DNA of 64,000 nt from Ancylomarina sp. DW003 (GCF_029029505.1 NZ_JAKJSD010000004.1:186001-250000), one strand, 5' to 3'; shown: positions 34,270-44,152, numbered from the stretch's first letter. A program made the numbers and translations. The notes: generated by a model from the sequence alone, not told the origin.

Positions 34270-34803
34270 ATGCTGGAAAGTTTAATCACTTCAAAAACGA
34301 GGATCAAAATATTACTAAAGTTCTTTCTGAATGTTCAGATGAAATCCTATTTGCGTGGCCTCGAGGCTGAGTTCGGAGAATCATCCAATGCTATTCGTTT
34401 AGAACTGAACCGTATGGAAGAAGCAGGTTTGTTGGAGGCAGAATCAGAAGGGAACCGAAAGGTTTTTCATGCCAATACCAAGCACCCTCTTTTTAATGAT
34501 TTACATTCTATTATCCGCAAGCATGTGGGTTTAGATAGCATTGTTGAGGAGATTGCTGAGAAATTAGGGGATCTCAAACGGGTTTACCTGACTGGCTCTT
34601 TTGCCAAAGGACAGGATTCTCAAGTGGTTGATCTTCTGCTTGTGGCAGAAAGCATAGATAAGAATTACCTCAACACTTTGGTTGAGAAAGCAGAAGATTT
34701 AATAAATCGAAAAATACGTCTGCTAACAATAAAGCCAGAAGAGGAATCTTTGTTTTTAAAGAATGAGGCTTGTTTTTTGATTTGGGAAGCAGGTAGTCAT
34801 TAG
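34270..34803 (+). CDS. winged-helix protein with degenerate nucleotidyltransferase domain
   Basis: 177 residues. The first ~80 form a winged helix-turn-helix (I-T-S-K-T-R-I-K-I-L-L-K-F-F, then L-R-G-L-E-A-E-F-G-E-S-S-N-A-I-R-L-E-L). The rest resembles a Pol-beta-like nucleotidyltransferase: T-G-S-F-A-K-G near residue 117 and V-V-D-L-L-L-V, in which the usual D-x-D has become D-L-L, so catalysis is unlikely. Proteins of this build occur in Bacteroidota polysaccharide clusters next to nucleotide-sugar dehydrogenases; a local transcription regulator is the natural inference. It is the second gene after promoter site 2. Confidence 0.75.
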   Translation: MLESLITSKTRIKILLKFFLNVQMKSYLRGLEAEFGESSNAIRLELNRMEEAGLLEAESEGNRKVFHANTKHPLFNDLHSIIRKHVGLDSIVEEIAEKLGDLKRVYLTGSFAKGQDSQVVDLLLVAESIDKNYLNTLVEKAEDLINRKIRLLTIKPEEESLFLKNEACFLIWEAGSH

Positions 34804-34920
34804 TCACGGGGCACTAGGGGTGAATAGTATTAAAGCTTACTATTGACTGTTAAATGACTGGTTGTTGACTGATTTGTAATTAAAGTAAAGAAATAAAAAA
34901 CATATAGAATCAAAATTTAA

Positions 34921-36141
34921 ATGAGCACAAGAACGATCAAAACTGCCTGTTTCATGGGCTTGGGTTATATTGGCTTGCCAACAGCTACCATTGCTGCCCA
35001 TAACGGAATAAAAGTACTGGGTGTGGATGTGAACCCAAATGTAGTTGAGACCATTAATCGTGGTGAAATTCATATCATAGAGCCTGGTTTAGGTGAGATG
35101 GTGAAAACTGTTGTTGATAACGGTTCTTTGAGAGCTGCTTTAAAGCCTGAGATCTCTGATGCTTATTTTATTGTGGTTCCAACGCCTTTTAAAGGAGATC
35201 ATGAGCCGGATATCACTTTTGTGGAATCAGCAACGAAAGCAGTTATTCCTTTGTTAAAGGAAGGTGATTTATATGTGATTGAATCAACATCTCCAGTCCA
35301 TACGACTGATAAGATGGCAGCTTTGATCTATTCTGAAAGACCGGACTTGAAAGGGAAATTGCAGATTGCCTATTGTCCGGAGCGTGTTTTGCCAGGTAAT
35401 GTGATTTTTGAATTGGTTAACAATGACCGTGTGATTGGTGGGGTTGACGAGGCTTCTACCCAGGCTGCCACTGATTTTTACCGTTCGTTTGTGACGGGTG
35501 AGCTGCATGCAACCAATGCAAGAACTGCTGAGATGTGTAAGTTGACTGAAAATTCTTCTCGTGATGTACAGATTGCCTTTGCCAACGAATTGTCTTTAAT
35601 CTGCGATAAGGCAGATATCAATGTGTGGGAGTTGATTGAACTAGCAAACAAACACCCTCGAGTGAATATACTGCAGCCAGGTTGTGGTGTTGGCGGACAC
35701 TGTATTGCCGTTGACCCTTGGTTTATTGTTTCTGAATATCCGGCCGAATCTAATATTATTGAGCAGGCTCGAAAAATTAATAATTACAAAGCCTTTTGGT
35801 GTGCCGAAAAAGTACACAATGCCATGTTGGAGTTTCAATTGAAAAGTGGTCGCGAAGCCAAAGTGGCTTTAATGGGTTTGGCTTTTAAACCGGATATTGA
35901 TGATTTGCGTGAGTCTCCTGCCAAATATATTGCCCAAAAAGTGATGCAGCGTGCCAATAATGCTGATATGATGGTAGTCGAGCCAAACGTGAAAGAGCAC
36001 AATGTTTTTAAATTGACTGATCATAAAGAAGCTTACGAAAAGGCTGATATTGTCGCTTTTCTTGTGTCTCATAAAGAATTTAAAGGCTTGGTGAACGGAG
36101 AAGATAAGGTGATACTTGACTTCTGTGGTGTTAATAAATAG
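34921..36141 (+). CDS. wecC: UDP-N-acetyl-D-mannosamine dehydrogenase
   Basis: 406 residues. Oxidises UDP-ManNAc to UDP-ManNAc[10 protein letters not shown] at residues 13-21 binds NAD; E-S-T-S-P-V-H is the substrate loop; Cys261 in [12 protein letters not shown] is the catalytic nucleophile. The paired wecB lies 74 nt downstream, separated by one REP-like palindrome. Together they turn UDP-GlcNAc into UDP-ManNAcA for the polymer. Confidence 0.94.
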   Translation: MSTRTIKTACFMGLGYIGLPTATIAAHNGIKVLGVDVNPNVVETINRGEIHIIEPGLGEMVKTVVDNGSLRAALKPEISDAYFIVVPTPFKGDHEPDITFVESATKAVIPLLKEGDLYVIESTSPVHTTDKMAALIYSERPDLKGKLQIAYCPERVLPGNVIFELVNNDRVIGGVDEASTQAATDFYRSFVTGELHATNARTAEMCKLTENSSRDVQIAFANELSLICDKADINVWELIELANKHPRVNILQPGCGVGGHCIAVDPWFIVSEYPAESNIIEQARKINNYKAFWCAEKVHNAMLEFQLKSGREAKVALMGLAFKPDIDDLRESPAKYIAQKVMQRANNADMMVVEPNVKEHNVFKLTDHKEAYEKADIVAFLVSHKEFKGLVNGEDKVILDFCGVNK

Positions 36142-36153
36142 ATTTTTATTGTC

Positions 36154-36184
36154 ATCCTGTCCCGATTAATATCGGGATCAGGAT
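36154..36184. repeat. REP-like palindrome between wecC and wecB
   Basis: ATCCTG-TCCCGAT-TAAT-ATCGGGA-TCAGGAT, near-perfect, of the same CATCCTG...CAGGATCT family that flanks the GIY-YIG cassettes. It could also act as a weak mRNA-stabilising hairpin. Confidence 0.7.
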
Positions 36185-36215
36185 CTCTTTAATATATGTA
36201 TATAAGAATTTTCTT

Positions 36216-37448
36216 ATGAAAAAAGTAATGTTAGTATTTGGAACTCGCCCGGAAGCCATTAAGATGGCTCCTCTGGTTAAGGAGTTTCAAAAGAATACAG
36301 AACAATTTGAAACCATTGTTTGTGTAACGGCACAACATCGTGAGATGCTAGATCAGGTTTTGGATTTATTTGAAATCAAACCGGACTATGACTTGAATCT
36401 GATGAAGCAAGGTCAGGATTTATATGATGTCACTTCACGTGTTTTATTAGGAATGCGAGATGTTTTATCCGAAGCAAAACCAGATTTGGTTTTGGTACAT
36501 GGAGACACAACGACATCAACAGCTTCAGCATTAGCCGCTTTCTATCAGCAAATCCCTGTAGGACATGTTGAAGCGGGATTGCGAACTCATAATTTATACT
36601 CACCATGGCCTGAAGAAGCCAACCGTCAAATGACAGGTCGTCTAGCAACTTACCATTTTTCACCAACAGAGACAAGTAAGCAGAACTTGTTAGCTGAAGG
36701 GATTAAAGAGGAAAATATTTTTGTGACAGGTAATACGGTGATTGATGCCCTTTATATGGTTTTAGCTCAGATCAAAGATCGTTCAGATCTGAAAGAGCAA
36801 GTTGAATCTAAACTATTATTAAGTGGTTTAAAGCGTGAAGTGGTTGAACATTACATGATGAAAGAACTTGCAGGTGTTCATGTTGATTCTATGCTTGCAG
36901 ACAATGGACAACCGACAACTGATAACAGAAAACTCGTTTTGATAACTGGGCACCGTCGTGAAAACTTCGGCAATGGATTCTTAAACATCTGCGACGCTAT
37001 CAAACAATTGGCAGAAACTTACCCAGATGTAGACTTTATCTACCCAATGCACTTGAATCCAAATGTTCGTAAGCCAATACAAGAAGTTTTTGGATCATCG
37101 GACAACGGACAACTATCAACTGACAATGTTCACTTTATTGAACCTTTAGAATATCTTCCATTTGTTTATTTGATGTCTCAATCTCATTTGGTATTGACTG
37201 ATTCAGGAGGGATTCAGGAAGAGGCTCCAGGCCTAGGGAAACCCGTATTGGTCATGCGTGATACAACGGAACGTCCAGAGGCAGTTGATGCTGGTACAGT
37301 GAAGTTAGTGGGTACTGATAAGGTTGCAATTATTGATGAAGTTGCTTTATTATTAGATGATGAAGCTTATTACAATTCTATGGCCAAAGCCAATAACCCT
37401 TATGGGGACGGAGTAGCTTGTGCTAGAATACTAAGAGTCTTGAATTGA
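36216..37448 (+). CDS. wecB: UDP-N-acetylglucosamine 2-epimerase (non-hydrolysing)
   Basis: 410 residues, about 35 longer than E. coli WecB (376). Converts UDP-GlcNAc to UDP-ManNAc. Motifs: [10 protein letters not shown] near residue 6, V-H-G-D-T-T-T near 94, [24 protein letters not shown] and [11 protein letters not shown]. The extra length comes mainly from two places: D-N-G-Q-P-T-T-D-N before the G-H-R-R-E motif (about residue 229) and D-N-G-Q-L-S-T-D-N near residue 298. Both are coded by GGACAACNGACAAC-type repeats, normally an intergenic sequence. All catalytic motifs are intact, so it is probably active. Confidence 0.94.
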   Translation: MKKVMLVFGTRPEAIKMAPLVKEFQKNTEQFETIVCVTAQHREMLDQVLDLFEIKPDYDLNLMKQGQDLYDVTSRVLLGMRDVLSEAKPDLVLVHGDTTTSTASALAAFYQQIPVGHVEAGLRTHNLYSPWPEEANRQMTGRLATYHFSPTETSKQNLLAEGIKEENIFVTGNTVIDALYMVLAQIKDRSDLKEQVESKLLLSGLKREVVEHYMMKELAGVHVDSMLADNGQPTTDNRKLVLITGHRRENFGNGFLNICDAIKQLAETYPDVDFIYPMHLNPNVRKPIQEVFGSSDNGQLSTDNVHFIEPLEYLPFVYLMSQSHLVLTDSGGIQEEAPGLGKPVLVMRDTTERPEAVDAGTVKLVGTDKVAIIDEVALLLDDEAYYNSMAKANNPYGDGVACARILRVLN

Positions 37449-37501
37449 TTTGGGGTAAATAGCTTCAAGACAAGGTGTTATTTCTAAAATAATAAAGTGT
37501 G

Positions 37502-38689
37502 ATGAATATGCTTAAGTTAATTGGTAGAGAAAATGAGCTTTTTCAGAGTGATATTAAGAATCATGAAGAAAAGTTGCAATCAATTGTCAAACAATCTAAG
37601 TTTTTAGTGATTGGTGGTGCGGGATCTATTGGACAAGCAGTAACCAAAGAGATTTTTAAAAGAAACCCACAGAAATTGCATGTTGTTGATATCTCTGAGA
37701 ATAATATGGTGGAATTGGTTCGCGATATTCGAAGTTCGTTCGGTTATATTGAAGGTGATTTTCAAACTTTTGCTTTAGATGTTGGTTCAATAGAATACGA
37801 CGCATTTTTTGGAGCTGATGGTGAGTATGACTACGTTTTGAATTTGTCAGCATTAAAGCATGTGCGTAGTGAAAAAGACCCTTTTACACTTATGCGAATG
37901 ATAGATGTGAATGTTTTCAATACGGATAAAACGATTCAGCAATCTGTTGCAAAAGGAGTAAAGAAATATTTTTGTGTATCTACTGACAAGGCCGCCAACC
38001 CAGTTAATATGATGGGGGCTTCTAAGCGTATCATGGAAATGTTCTTGATGCGTAGAAGTAAAGAAATAAATATTTCCACAGCTCGATTTGCCAACGTAGC
38101 TTTTTCAGATGGTTCTTTATTGCATGGTTTTAATCAACGCATTCAAAAATTACAACCTATTGTAGCACCTAATGACATTAGGCGTTACTTTGTAATTCCT
38201 AAAGAATCTGGAGAGTTGTGTTTGATGTCCTGCATTTTTGGTGAAAACCGAGATATTTTCTTTCCAAAATTGAGTGAGGATTTGCATTTGATTTCCTTCG
38301 CAGATATTGCAGTGAAGTATTTAAAGGACTTGGGGTATGATCCCTATCTTTGCAAAACAGAGGTAGAGGCGAGAGAATTGATTCATGTTTTGCCTAAAGA
38401 AGGAAAATGGCCATGCCTATTTACTTCAAGTGATACTACAGGAGAGAAAGATTTTGAAGAATTCTATACCGAAAAGGAAGTATTGGATATGGAAAGATTT
38501 AATAATCTAGGCGTAATAAAAAATGAAGCCATTTTTGACAATGATAAAATTGATCATTTTTCTAATAGAATACAAGGTTTCAAAACGGATAGAAGATGGA
38601 CAAAGAAAGATATAGTTGACTTATTTTTTGGAATGATACCTGATTTTGGGCATAAGGAAACGGGAAAATATCTTGATGCAAAGATGTAG
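37502..38689 (+). CDS. SDR nucleotide-sugar 4,6-dehydratase, LegB-like
   Basis: About 395 residues. G-G-A-G-S-I-G near residue 37 binds NAD; S-T-D-K-A-A-N-P-V-N-M-M-G-A-S-K-R near 160 has Met where classical SDR enzymes have Tyr, as in the WbpM/FlaA1/CapD dehydratases. It should make a UDP- or GDP-4-keto-6-deoxy-HexNAc. The position next to a LegC-type aminotransferase and a CBS-nucleotidyltransferase argues for the LegB type. The frame also opens at a GTG (37499) and an ATG (37508); 37502 is chosen. Confidence 0.82.
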   Translation: MNMLKLIGRENELFQSDIKNHEEKLQSIVKQSKFLVIGGAGSIGQAVTKEIFKRNPQKLHVVDISENNMVELVRDIRSSFGYIEGDFQTFALDVGSIEYDAFFGADGEYDYVLNLSALKHVRSEKDPFTLMRMIDVNVFNTDKTIQQSVAKGVKKYFCVSTDKAANPVNMMGASKRIMEMFLMRRSKEINISTARFANVAFSDGSLLHGFNQRIQKLQPIVAPNDIRRYFVIPKESGELCLMSCIFGENRDIFFPKLSEDLHLISFADIAVKYLKDLGYDPYLCKTEVEARELIHVLPKEGKWPCLFTSSDTTGEKDFEEFYTEKEVLDMERFNNLGVIKNEAIFDNDKIDHFSNRIQGFKTDRRWTKKDIVDLFFGMIPDFGHKETGKYLDAKM

Positions 38690-38718
38690 TTTTTGGTAAA
38701 ACTTGATTAGATTATAGT

Positions 38719-39876
38719 ATGCAGAAATATAAGAATGTAGTTGATAAGATTAGGCTTATTTATAATGAGCCTAATGATTTTATCCCTATGCATGCCCCTG
38801 TATTTATAGGGAATGAAAAGAAGTATCTTGAGGAATGTATTGATTCAACTTTTGTTTCAAGCGTAGGGAAATTTGTGGATCGTTTCGAAGAAATGATGGC
38901 AGATTATACTGGGGCTAAAAATGCCGTAGTTTGTGTTAATGGAACAAATGCATTACAGTTGGCGTTATTGTTGGTTGGTGTAGAAAGGGAGGATGAAATA
39001 ATTACTCAAGCCTTAACTTTTATTGCTACAGCCAATGCTATTTCTTATTGTGGAGCTCATCCTGTTTTTTTAGATGTTGATAAGGAAACCATGGGACTTT
39101 CGCCCGGTGCTGTTGAAAATTGGCTTCAAGATAATGCGGTTTTAAAAGACGGTGCTTGTTATAATAAAAACACAGGTCGTAGAATTAAAGCTTGCGTACC
39201 TATGCATTCTTTTGGACATCCAGTGCGAATTGATGAGTTGATAGCTGTTTGTGAGAAGTATTATATTGAAATAGTTGAAGATGCAGCAGAGAGTTTAGGA
39301 AGTTACTACAAAGGTAAGCATACCGGCACATTTGCTAGGGTAGGTATCTTGAGTTTTAACGGTAATAAAACAATTACCACTGGTGGTGGTGGCATGTTGT
39401 TATTTAATGACGAAGAACTTGCCAAGCGAGCTAAACATTTAACAACTCAGGCCAAAATTCCACATGTTTGGGAATTTGCTCACGATGAGATAGGATATAA
39501 TTATAGGATGCCTAATTTGAATGCTGCCATAGGTTGTGCTCAGTTAGAGAAGATTAATAAGATATTAGAAAGTAAACGAAATATAGCTAAAGCCTACAAG
39601 GAACACTTCTCTGATTCCACAATAGAATATTTTGATGAGCCTAAAGAATGTCGATCGAACTATTGGCTAAATGCAATCTTATTGGCTAATAAAGAAGAGC
39701 GAGACGCTTTCTTAAAATTCACCAATGAGAATGGGGTTATGACCAGACCCATTTGGCAATTAATGAATAGACTACCAATGTTTAAAGATTGCCAAACTGA
39801 TGATCTTACTAATTCTAAGTGGTTTGAAGAAAGAGTAGTTAATATTCCTAGTAGTGTTAAATTAATAAGTTGCTAA
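38719..39876 (+). CDS. LegC family PLP-dependent aminotransferase
   Basis: 385 residues, DegT/DnrJ/EryC1 fold. Lys217 in N-G-N-K-T-I-T-T-G-G-G-G binds PLP; E-D-A-A-E-S-L-G-S near residue 190 and F-V-S-S-V-G near residue 50 match the LegC subgroup. It adds an amino group at C4 of the 4-keto sugar from the preceding gene. The stop overlaps the next gene's ATG by one base (TAATG at 39874-39878). Confidence 0.88.
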   Translation: MQKYKNVVDKIRLIYNEPNDFIPMHAPVFIGNEKKYLEECIDSTFVSSVGKFVDRFEEMMADYTGAKNAVVCVNGTNALQLALLLVGVEREDEIITQALTFIATANAISYCGAHPVFLDVDKETMGLSPGAVENWLQDNAVLKDGACYNKNTGRRIKACVPMHSFGHPVRIDELIAVCEKYYIEIVEDAAESLGSYYKGKHTGTFARVGILSFNGNKTITTGGGGMLLFNDEELAKRAKHLTTQAKIPHVWEFAHDEIGYNYRMPNLNAAIGCAQLEKINKILESKRNIAKAYKEHFSDSTIEYFDEPKECRSNYWLNAILLANKEERDAFLKFTNENGVMTRPIWQLMNRLPMFKDCQTDDLTNSKWFEERVVNIPSSVKLISC

Positions 39877-40823
39877 TGAGGACTTTAAATATCCTATTTC
39901 TAGGAGGTGCTAAAAGAGTATCTTTGGCTGAATGTTTTATTAATGCAGGCAAAGAACTAGATCTCAATATAAATATTTTCTCTTACGAACTAAATGAGAA
40001 TTGCCCTATTTCTTTTGTAGGTGAGGTAATTATTGGAGAAATGTGGAATTCTCCCAAGTTAATAGATCATTTAAAACAGACTATTTCGCAAAAAGAGATT
40101 GATATAGTTTTACCTTTTGTTGACCCAGCTACTATCGTTGCAGCAAATCTTAAAGAAGAATTAGGGGAATGTGTATTTGTTCCTGTTGGTTCTCCTCAGT
40201 TTGTTGATAGTTTTTTTAATAAAAAAAGAACTACTGAATGGTGTGAAACTGTTTGTATACCTTTTCCAAAATTTGATGGTACTTTTCCTGCTATAGTTAA
40301 ACCTGTTAACGGTTCTGCATCCAAAGGGATAGAGATTATATATTCAAAAGAAGAATTTGATTCTTCTAGTAAAAAGTTGAATGATTATGTCGTTCAGAGA
40401 TTTATTAGAGGAAAAGAGTATACCGTTGATTGTTATGTTAGTGTTAATAATAATAAGTTGATATGCTCAGTACCAAGAGAACGTCTTGAGATGCAAGGAG
40501 GAGAATCAATAAAATCGATTACGATTAAGGATTTCAAAATAATTGATTTTGTTCATGATATTATAAAGAAATCAGGACTTATCGGCCCAATTACTGTTCA
40601 GCTATTATGGGATGAAAATTCTGGTGACCTATATTTTATGGAGATTAATCCACGTTTTGGTGGTGCGGTTGTGACATCGATAGGTGCTGGAGCCAATATT
40701 CCTTTATATTTATTGAAGGATTATCTTAATATCGAGCAGTCATATCAAGAGAATTGGGAAGATAAAACATTAATGATTAGAAGATTTACTGAATATTTTG
40801 TAAAAGATGCAGATAATAATTGA
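39876..40823 (+). CDS. ATP-grasp family protein (carboxylate-amine ligase type)
   Basis: 315 residues. Starts with L-N-I-L-F-L-G-G-A-K-R, a preATP-grasp Rossmann part, then the ATP-grasp: P-A-I-V-K-P-V-N-G-S-A-S-K-G near residue 147 (nucleotide loop), V-V-Q-R-F-I-R-G-K-E-Y-T near 178, and metal-binding F-M-E-I-N-P-R-F-G-G near 262. It looks like CarB-type proteins found in sugar loci, which join a carboxylate to an amine. With an amino sugar made just upstream, it could attach an amino acid or other acid to it (inference). Confidence 0.8.
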   Translation: MRTLNILFLGGAKRVSLAECFINAGKELDLNINIFSYELNENCPISFVGEVIIGEMWNSPKLIDHLKQTISQKEIDIVLPFVDPATIVAANLKEELGECVFVPVGSPQFVDSFFNKKRTTEWCETVCIPFPKFDGTFPAIVKPVNGSASKGIEIIYSKEEFDSSSKKLNDYVVQRFIRGKEYTVDCYVSVNNNKLICSVPRERLEMQGGESIKSITIKDFKIIDFVHDIIKKSGLIGPITVQLLWDENSGDLYFMEINPRFGGAVVTSIGAGANIPLYLLKDYLNIEQSYQENWEDKTLMIRRFTEYFVKDADNN

Positions 40824-41115
40824 TATAGATGGTACTATTTGTACTGAAGAAAGAACGTATAGTAGGTCTCTCGCAAAACCTCTTGAGAATGCACAGAAAA
40901 GTGTAAATAGTTTGTATGATGAAGGTCATACCATTATTTTCTATACAGCTCGAACTTGGATGGAGTTTGAAATGACAACAGATTGGTTAAAACGAAATGG
41001 TTTTAAATACCATCAATTAATGATGGGGAAACCTATTGGTGATGTATGGATAGATGATAGAGCTTTGCAATTTACTAACTGGAATGAAGTAAATTTGAAA
41101 TTAGGTAAAGGTTAA
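40807..41115 (+). CDS. small HAD-like phosphatase of capsule loci
   Basis: 102 residues. Asp6 and Asp8 in I-D-I-D-G-T form the HAD nucleophile motif; motif II is Y-T-A-R-T near residue 47, and G-D-V-W-I-D-D-R-A near 80 supplies the metal-binding acids. It overlaps the ATP-grasp gene by 17 nt, so the two are coupled. Proteins like this are often labelled capsular biosynthesis phosphatases; the substrate is unknown. Confidence 0.8.
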   Translation: MQIIIDIDGTICTEERTYSRSLAKPLENAQKSVNSLYDEGHTIIFYTARTWMEFEMTTDWLKRNGFKYHQLMMGKPIGDVWIDDRALQFTNWNEVNLKLGKG

Positions 41116-41288
41116 TTGTATATTGATTATGTCTGAGCATAACGCATTAACAATTATGTTGATATTTGAATGTTAAGATTGATTCCGTTACTTTGTGTCG
41201 ATTACTGTAGTAATAATTATGAAATTAAATTTCTAGGGTATATCATCTGTTTATTGGTGATGTTTTAAACCCTAATTACATTAGGAAA

Positions 41289-42338
41289 ATGAAATTTAGA
41301 AATAGAACAATATCATCTAATCAAAGTTTGCTAGAAGCGTTTAAAAAGATGGATACGCTAGATAAAAAACTTTTTTTAGTTTTAAATGGAGATGTTTTTG
41401 TAGGCTTGTTAACTGCTGGAGATATTCAACGAGCAATTATTCAAAATAAACCTCTTGACACTTCAGTGTCAGAAGTTTTAAGAACAAACATAAGAGTTGC
41501 ACGTCCTAATGAATCATTTGACATAGTAAAGCAAATGATGTTTGATTATAGAATGGAACTTTGTCCGGTTGTTTCAGATAATGGAGACATCGTTGATGTT
41601 TATTTCTGGGAAGATATTTTTATGGAAATAAAGCCACAGCCTCAAAAGCAATTTACCCTTCCTATTGTAGTTATGGCTGGTGGGAAAGGAACTCGTCTCA
41701 AACCTATAACTAATGTATTACCAAAACCTTTAATCCCTATTGGAGATAAGAGTATTATCGAAGAGATATTTGACCGTTTTTCATTTCATGGTTGTAATGA
41801 TTTTTTTATTTCGGTCAATTACAAAGCTGATTTTATAGAATATTATTTAGGAGAACAGAATTTACCCTATAATCTCACATTTTTTACTGAAGATAAACCA
41901 ATGGGAACAGCAGGAAGTTTATCATTATTAAAGGATAAAATTAATCAAACTTTTATTGTTAGTAATTGTGATATTATTATAGAACAAGATTATTCTGAAA
42001 TTTTAGATTATCACCGTACAAACAAAAATGAGATTACAGTTGTTGCTGCTTTAAAAAATTTTCCATTACCATATGGAACAATTGAAACAGGTGAAAATGG
42101 ACATCTTCTTGAATTGAAAGAGAAACCGGAATTGACTTTTAAAATAAATTCTGGCATGTATATTCTTGAGCCTCACCTTTTAGATGAAATTCCACAAGAC
42201 GAGTTTTTTCACATAACACATTTAATTGAAAATATTAAAAATCGGAGGGGGAGAGTTGGGGTGTTTCCTGTAAGTGAAAAGTCTTGGAAAGATATTGGAG
42301 AATGGGATGTTTATTTAGAAAATACTAATGCTATATAA
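41289..42338 (+). CDS. CBS-domain sugar-1-phosphate nucleotidyltransferase (PtmE-like)
   Basis: 349 residues. Two CBS motifs occupy about residues 1-115; the nucleotidyltransferase starts with M-A-G-G-K-G-T-R-L-K-P near residue 128 and L-P-K-P-L-I-P-I-G. The build is that of Campylobacter PtmE, which makes GDP-GlcN for the legionaminic acid pathway. Together with LegB- and LegC-like genes this suggests a GDP-linked amino-deoxy sugar, although LegH, LegG, LegI and LegF were not found. A 173-nt gap with no clear feature precedes it. Confidence 0.85.
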   Translation: MKFRNRTISSNQSLLEAFKKMDTLDKKLFLVLNGDVFVGLLTAGDIQRAIIQNKPLDTSVSEVLRTNIRVARPNESFDIVKQMMFDYRMELCPVVSDNGDIVDVYFWEDIFMEIKPQPQKQFTLPIVVMAGGKGTRLKPITNVLPKPLIPIGDKSIIEEIFDRFSFHGCNDFFISVNYKADFIEYYLGEQNLPYNLTFFTEDKPMGTAGSLSLLKDKINQTFIVSNCDIIIEQDYSEILDYHRTNKNEITVVAALKNFPLPYGTIETGENGHLLELKEKPELTFKINSGMYILEPHLLDEIPQDEFFHITHLIENIKNRRGRVGVFPVSEKSWKDIGEWDVYLENTNAI

Positions 42339-42341
42339 GAT

Positions 42342-42881
42342 ATGATAGGGATTATAAGAAAGATATGGAATCATTTTTTTAAGGAAAAGGATATTCGAGG
42401 TGAAGAGTATCAGATAGGTAATGTCAAATTTCACAATTCACATATTGATTCTTTAGTGCCTCAATTAGTCACTATTGGAGATAATTTTATATCTGCACCA
42501 GGTTCTATTATACTAGCGCATGATGCAAGTTTATATTTACATACAGAATGCTATAGAATTGAGGAAACTATTATTGGTGATAATGTTTTTTTGGGTGCTA
42601 ATGCGGTTGTTTTGCCAGGAGTAACAATAGGAGATAACTGTATTATTGGTGCTGGTGCTGTCGTAACTAAAGATATTAAGTCAAATCTAGTTGTTGCTGG
42701 AAATCCTGCTCGTCTAATTTGCACAGTGGAGGATTATATAAATAAGTGTAAGTTTAAAGGCACTCTTTTAGAGGCTCCTTCAGAATTCGGTGTGATTTAT
42801 AAAAATAAGAGACTTAGTATAAAAGCGAAGAATATCCTACGGGATTCAGCAATAAATCATATAAAAAATAAAAAGTGTTAG
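42342..42881 (+). CDS. left-handed beta-helix acyltransferase
   Basis: 179 residues. Hexapeptide repeats run from about residue 40 to 125 (I-G-D-N-F-I, I-G-D-N-V-F, I-G-D-N-C-I-I-G-A-G-A-V-V), ending with the typical V-V-A-G-N-P-A-R-L. Closest to the NeuD/WbbJ/maltose O-acetyltransferase group. It may acetylate the 4-amino sugar or the polymer. Start 3 nt after the previous stop; the stop overlaps the next gene by 7 nt. Confidence 0.88.
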   Translation: MIGIIRKIWNHFFKEKDIRGEEYQIGNVKFHNSHIDSLVPQLVTIGDNFISAPGSIILAHDASLYLHTECYRIEETIIGDNVFLGANAVVLPGVTIGDNCIIGAGAVVTKDIKSNLVVAGNPARLICTVEDYINKCKFKGTLLEAPSEFGVIYKNKRLSIKAKNILRDSAINHIKNKKC

Positions 42882-44152
42882 ATTTTCTGAAGGCATTTTA
42901 TAGACGCAAAGGACATCTTATTTTTAGCTCAACTATAATAACTAAATTAATTGGGTTATTGATTTCTGTTTTTGTTGTTAGGTTTATTAGTAAGAATGAA
43001 TTCGGCCTTGTTACGTATGCTCGAACTATTATATACTTTCTAACTCCATTTGTTGGCTTTGGATTAAATCACTCATTATTAAGATATGGATCAATTAGTC
43101 AAGGAATATCAGAAAAAAAGCAATTGTTCTATTTTACTCTCAAGTATGGGTTAGTTTATAGTATTTTCCTTATGATATGTGTGATCATGTTTAGTAGAAT
43201 TTTAACATGGAATATATCAGAAGCAAACTCCTACTTAGTTATATTATCGTTAAGCTTAGTGTCTCAGATGGTGTATTTGTCTTTAAATAATTACTTTAGG
43301 ATAGTTAATTTAAATGCAGCTTACTCTAAATCTAATGTTGTTTATAGCATATCTTCTTTAGCATTAAGCATAGTTTTGGTTTACTTTTTTAATGGAATTG
43401 GATTTATCATTTCATTAGTTTTATGTCCTTTGATTGTTTATATTTTAATGTATAAATCTAGAATACTCAAAGATATAAGACAGGTTATTAATATACATGT
43501 AGATAAGGTATATAAACAAAAAATGCTAAAGTATGGTTTGTTTATAGGTTTCGGCTCCATTGCATCTCAATTAACATTAATGACGGACAATTTGGTTATA
43601 GCTAATATTATTCAAAACCCAGATTCGCTCGCCGTATATAGAACAGGTATTCTAATTCCGTTCAACTTAATGTTTATACCAATGGTGTTTATGACATCAG
43701 ACTTCGTTAAAATAGCTAAAGAGTCTCATAATCTAGTTTTTTTGAAGAACTATCTGAACAATTATTTCAAGATATTTCTTATAATATCTATACTGTTAGC
43801 AGCGTTCTTATATTTTGGATCTGAATTTATAGTCACATTTGTTTTTGGAGAAAAATATATAGAATCGGCTCAGATCCTTAGGATTTTATCTATTGGGCTA
43901 ATTGGTGCGTTTGTATTGCGTATACCATCTGGCAATATTCTTAATGCATTGGGAAAAGCAAAATGGAATGTTTACAATTCCTATTTTATGGTTATTTCGA
44001 ATTTTGGGCTGTCAATATATCTAACAATGCACTATGGTATTATAGGTACTGCGGTGGCAACAAGTATAATGTTTTGGTTAAGTGGTATTATAGGTGTGGG
44101 ATTACTCGTGTACTATATTACTCATATTGAAACTTGTGCAGAAGTAAAATAG
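42875..44152 (+). CDS. Wzx-type oligosaccharide flippase
   Basis: 425 residues with about 12-14 hydrophobic helices, polysaccharide_synt/MVF superfamily. The N-terminal F-S-S-T-I-I-T-K-L-I-G-L and later F-G-S-I-A-S-Q-L-T-L-M-T-D-N-L fit Wzx flippases, which turn lipid-linked repeat units to the periplasmic face. Start GTG at 42875 inside the end of the acyltransferase gene. Strongly AT-rich. Confidence 0.88.
   Translation: MLDFLKAFYRRKGHLIFSSTIITKLIGLLISVFVVRFISKNEFGLVTYARTIIYFLTPFVGFGLNHSLLRYGSISQGISEKKQLFYFTLKYGLVYSIFLMICVIMFSRILTWNISEANSYLVILSLSLVSQMVYLSLNNYFRIVNLNAAYSKSNVVYSISSLALSIVLVYFFNGIGFIISLVLCPLIVYILMYKSRILKDIRQVINIHVDKVYKQKMLKYGLFIGFGSIASQLTLMTDNLVIANIIQNPDSLAVYRTGILIPFNLMFIPMVFMTSDFVKIAKESHNLVFLKNYLNNYFKIFLIISILLAAFLYFGSEFIVTFVFGEKYIESAQILRILSIGLIGAFVLRIPSGNILNALGKAKWNVYNSYFMVISNFGLSIYLTMHYGIIGTAVATSIMFWLSGIIGVGLLVYYITHIETCAEVK

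Noticed and set aside
34270-34803. Toxin-antitoxin MNT/HEPN pair
   Set aside because: The nucleotidyltransferase lacks the second Asp, and neither neighbour is a HEPN protein (one is S23, the other WecC).
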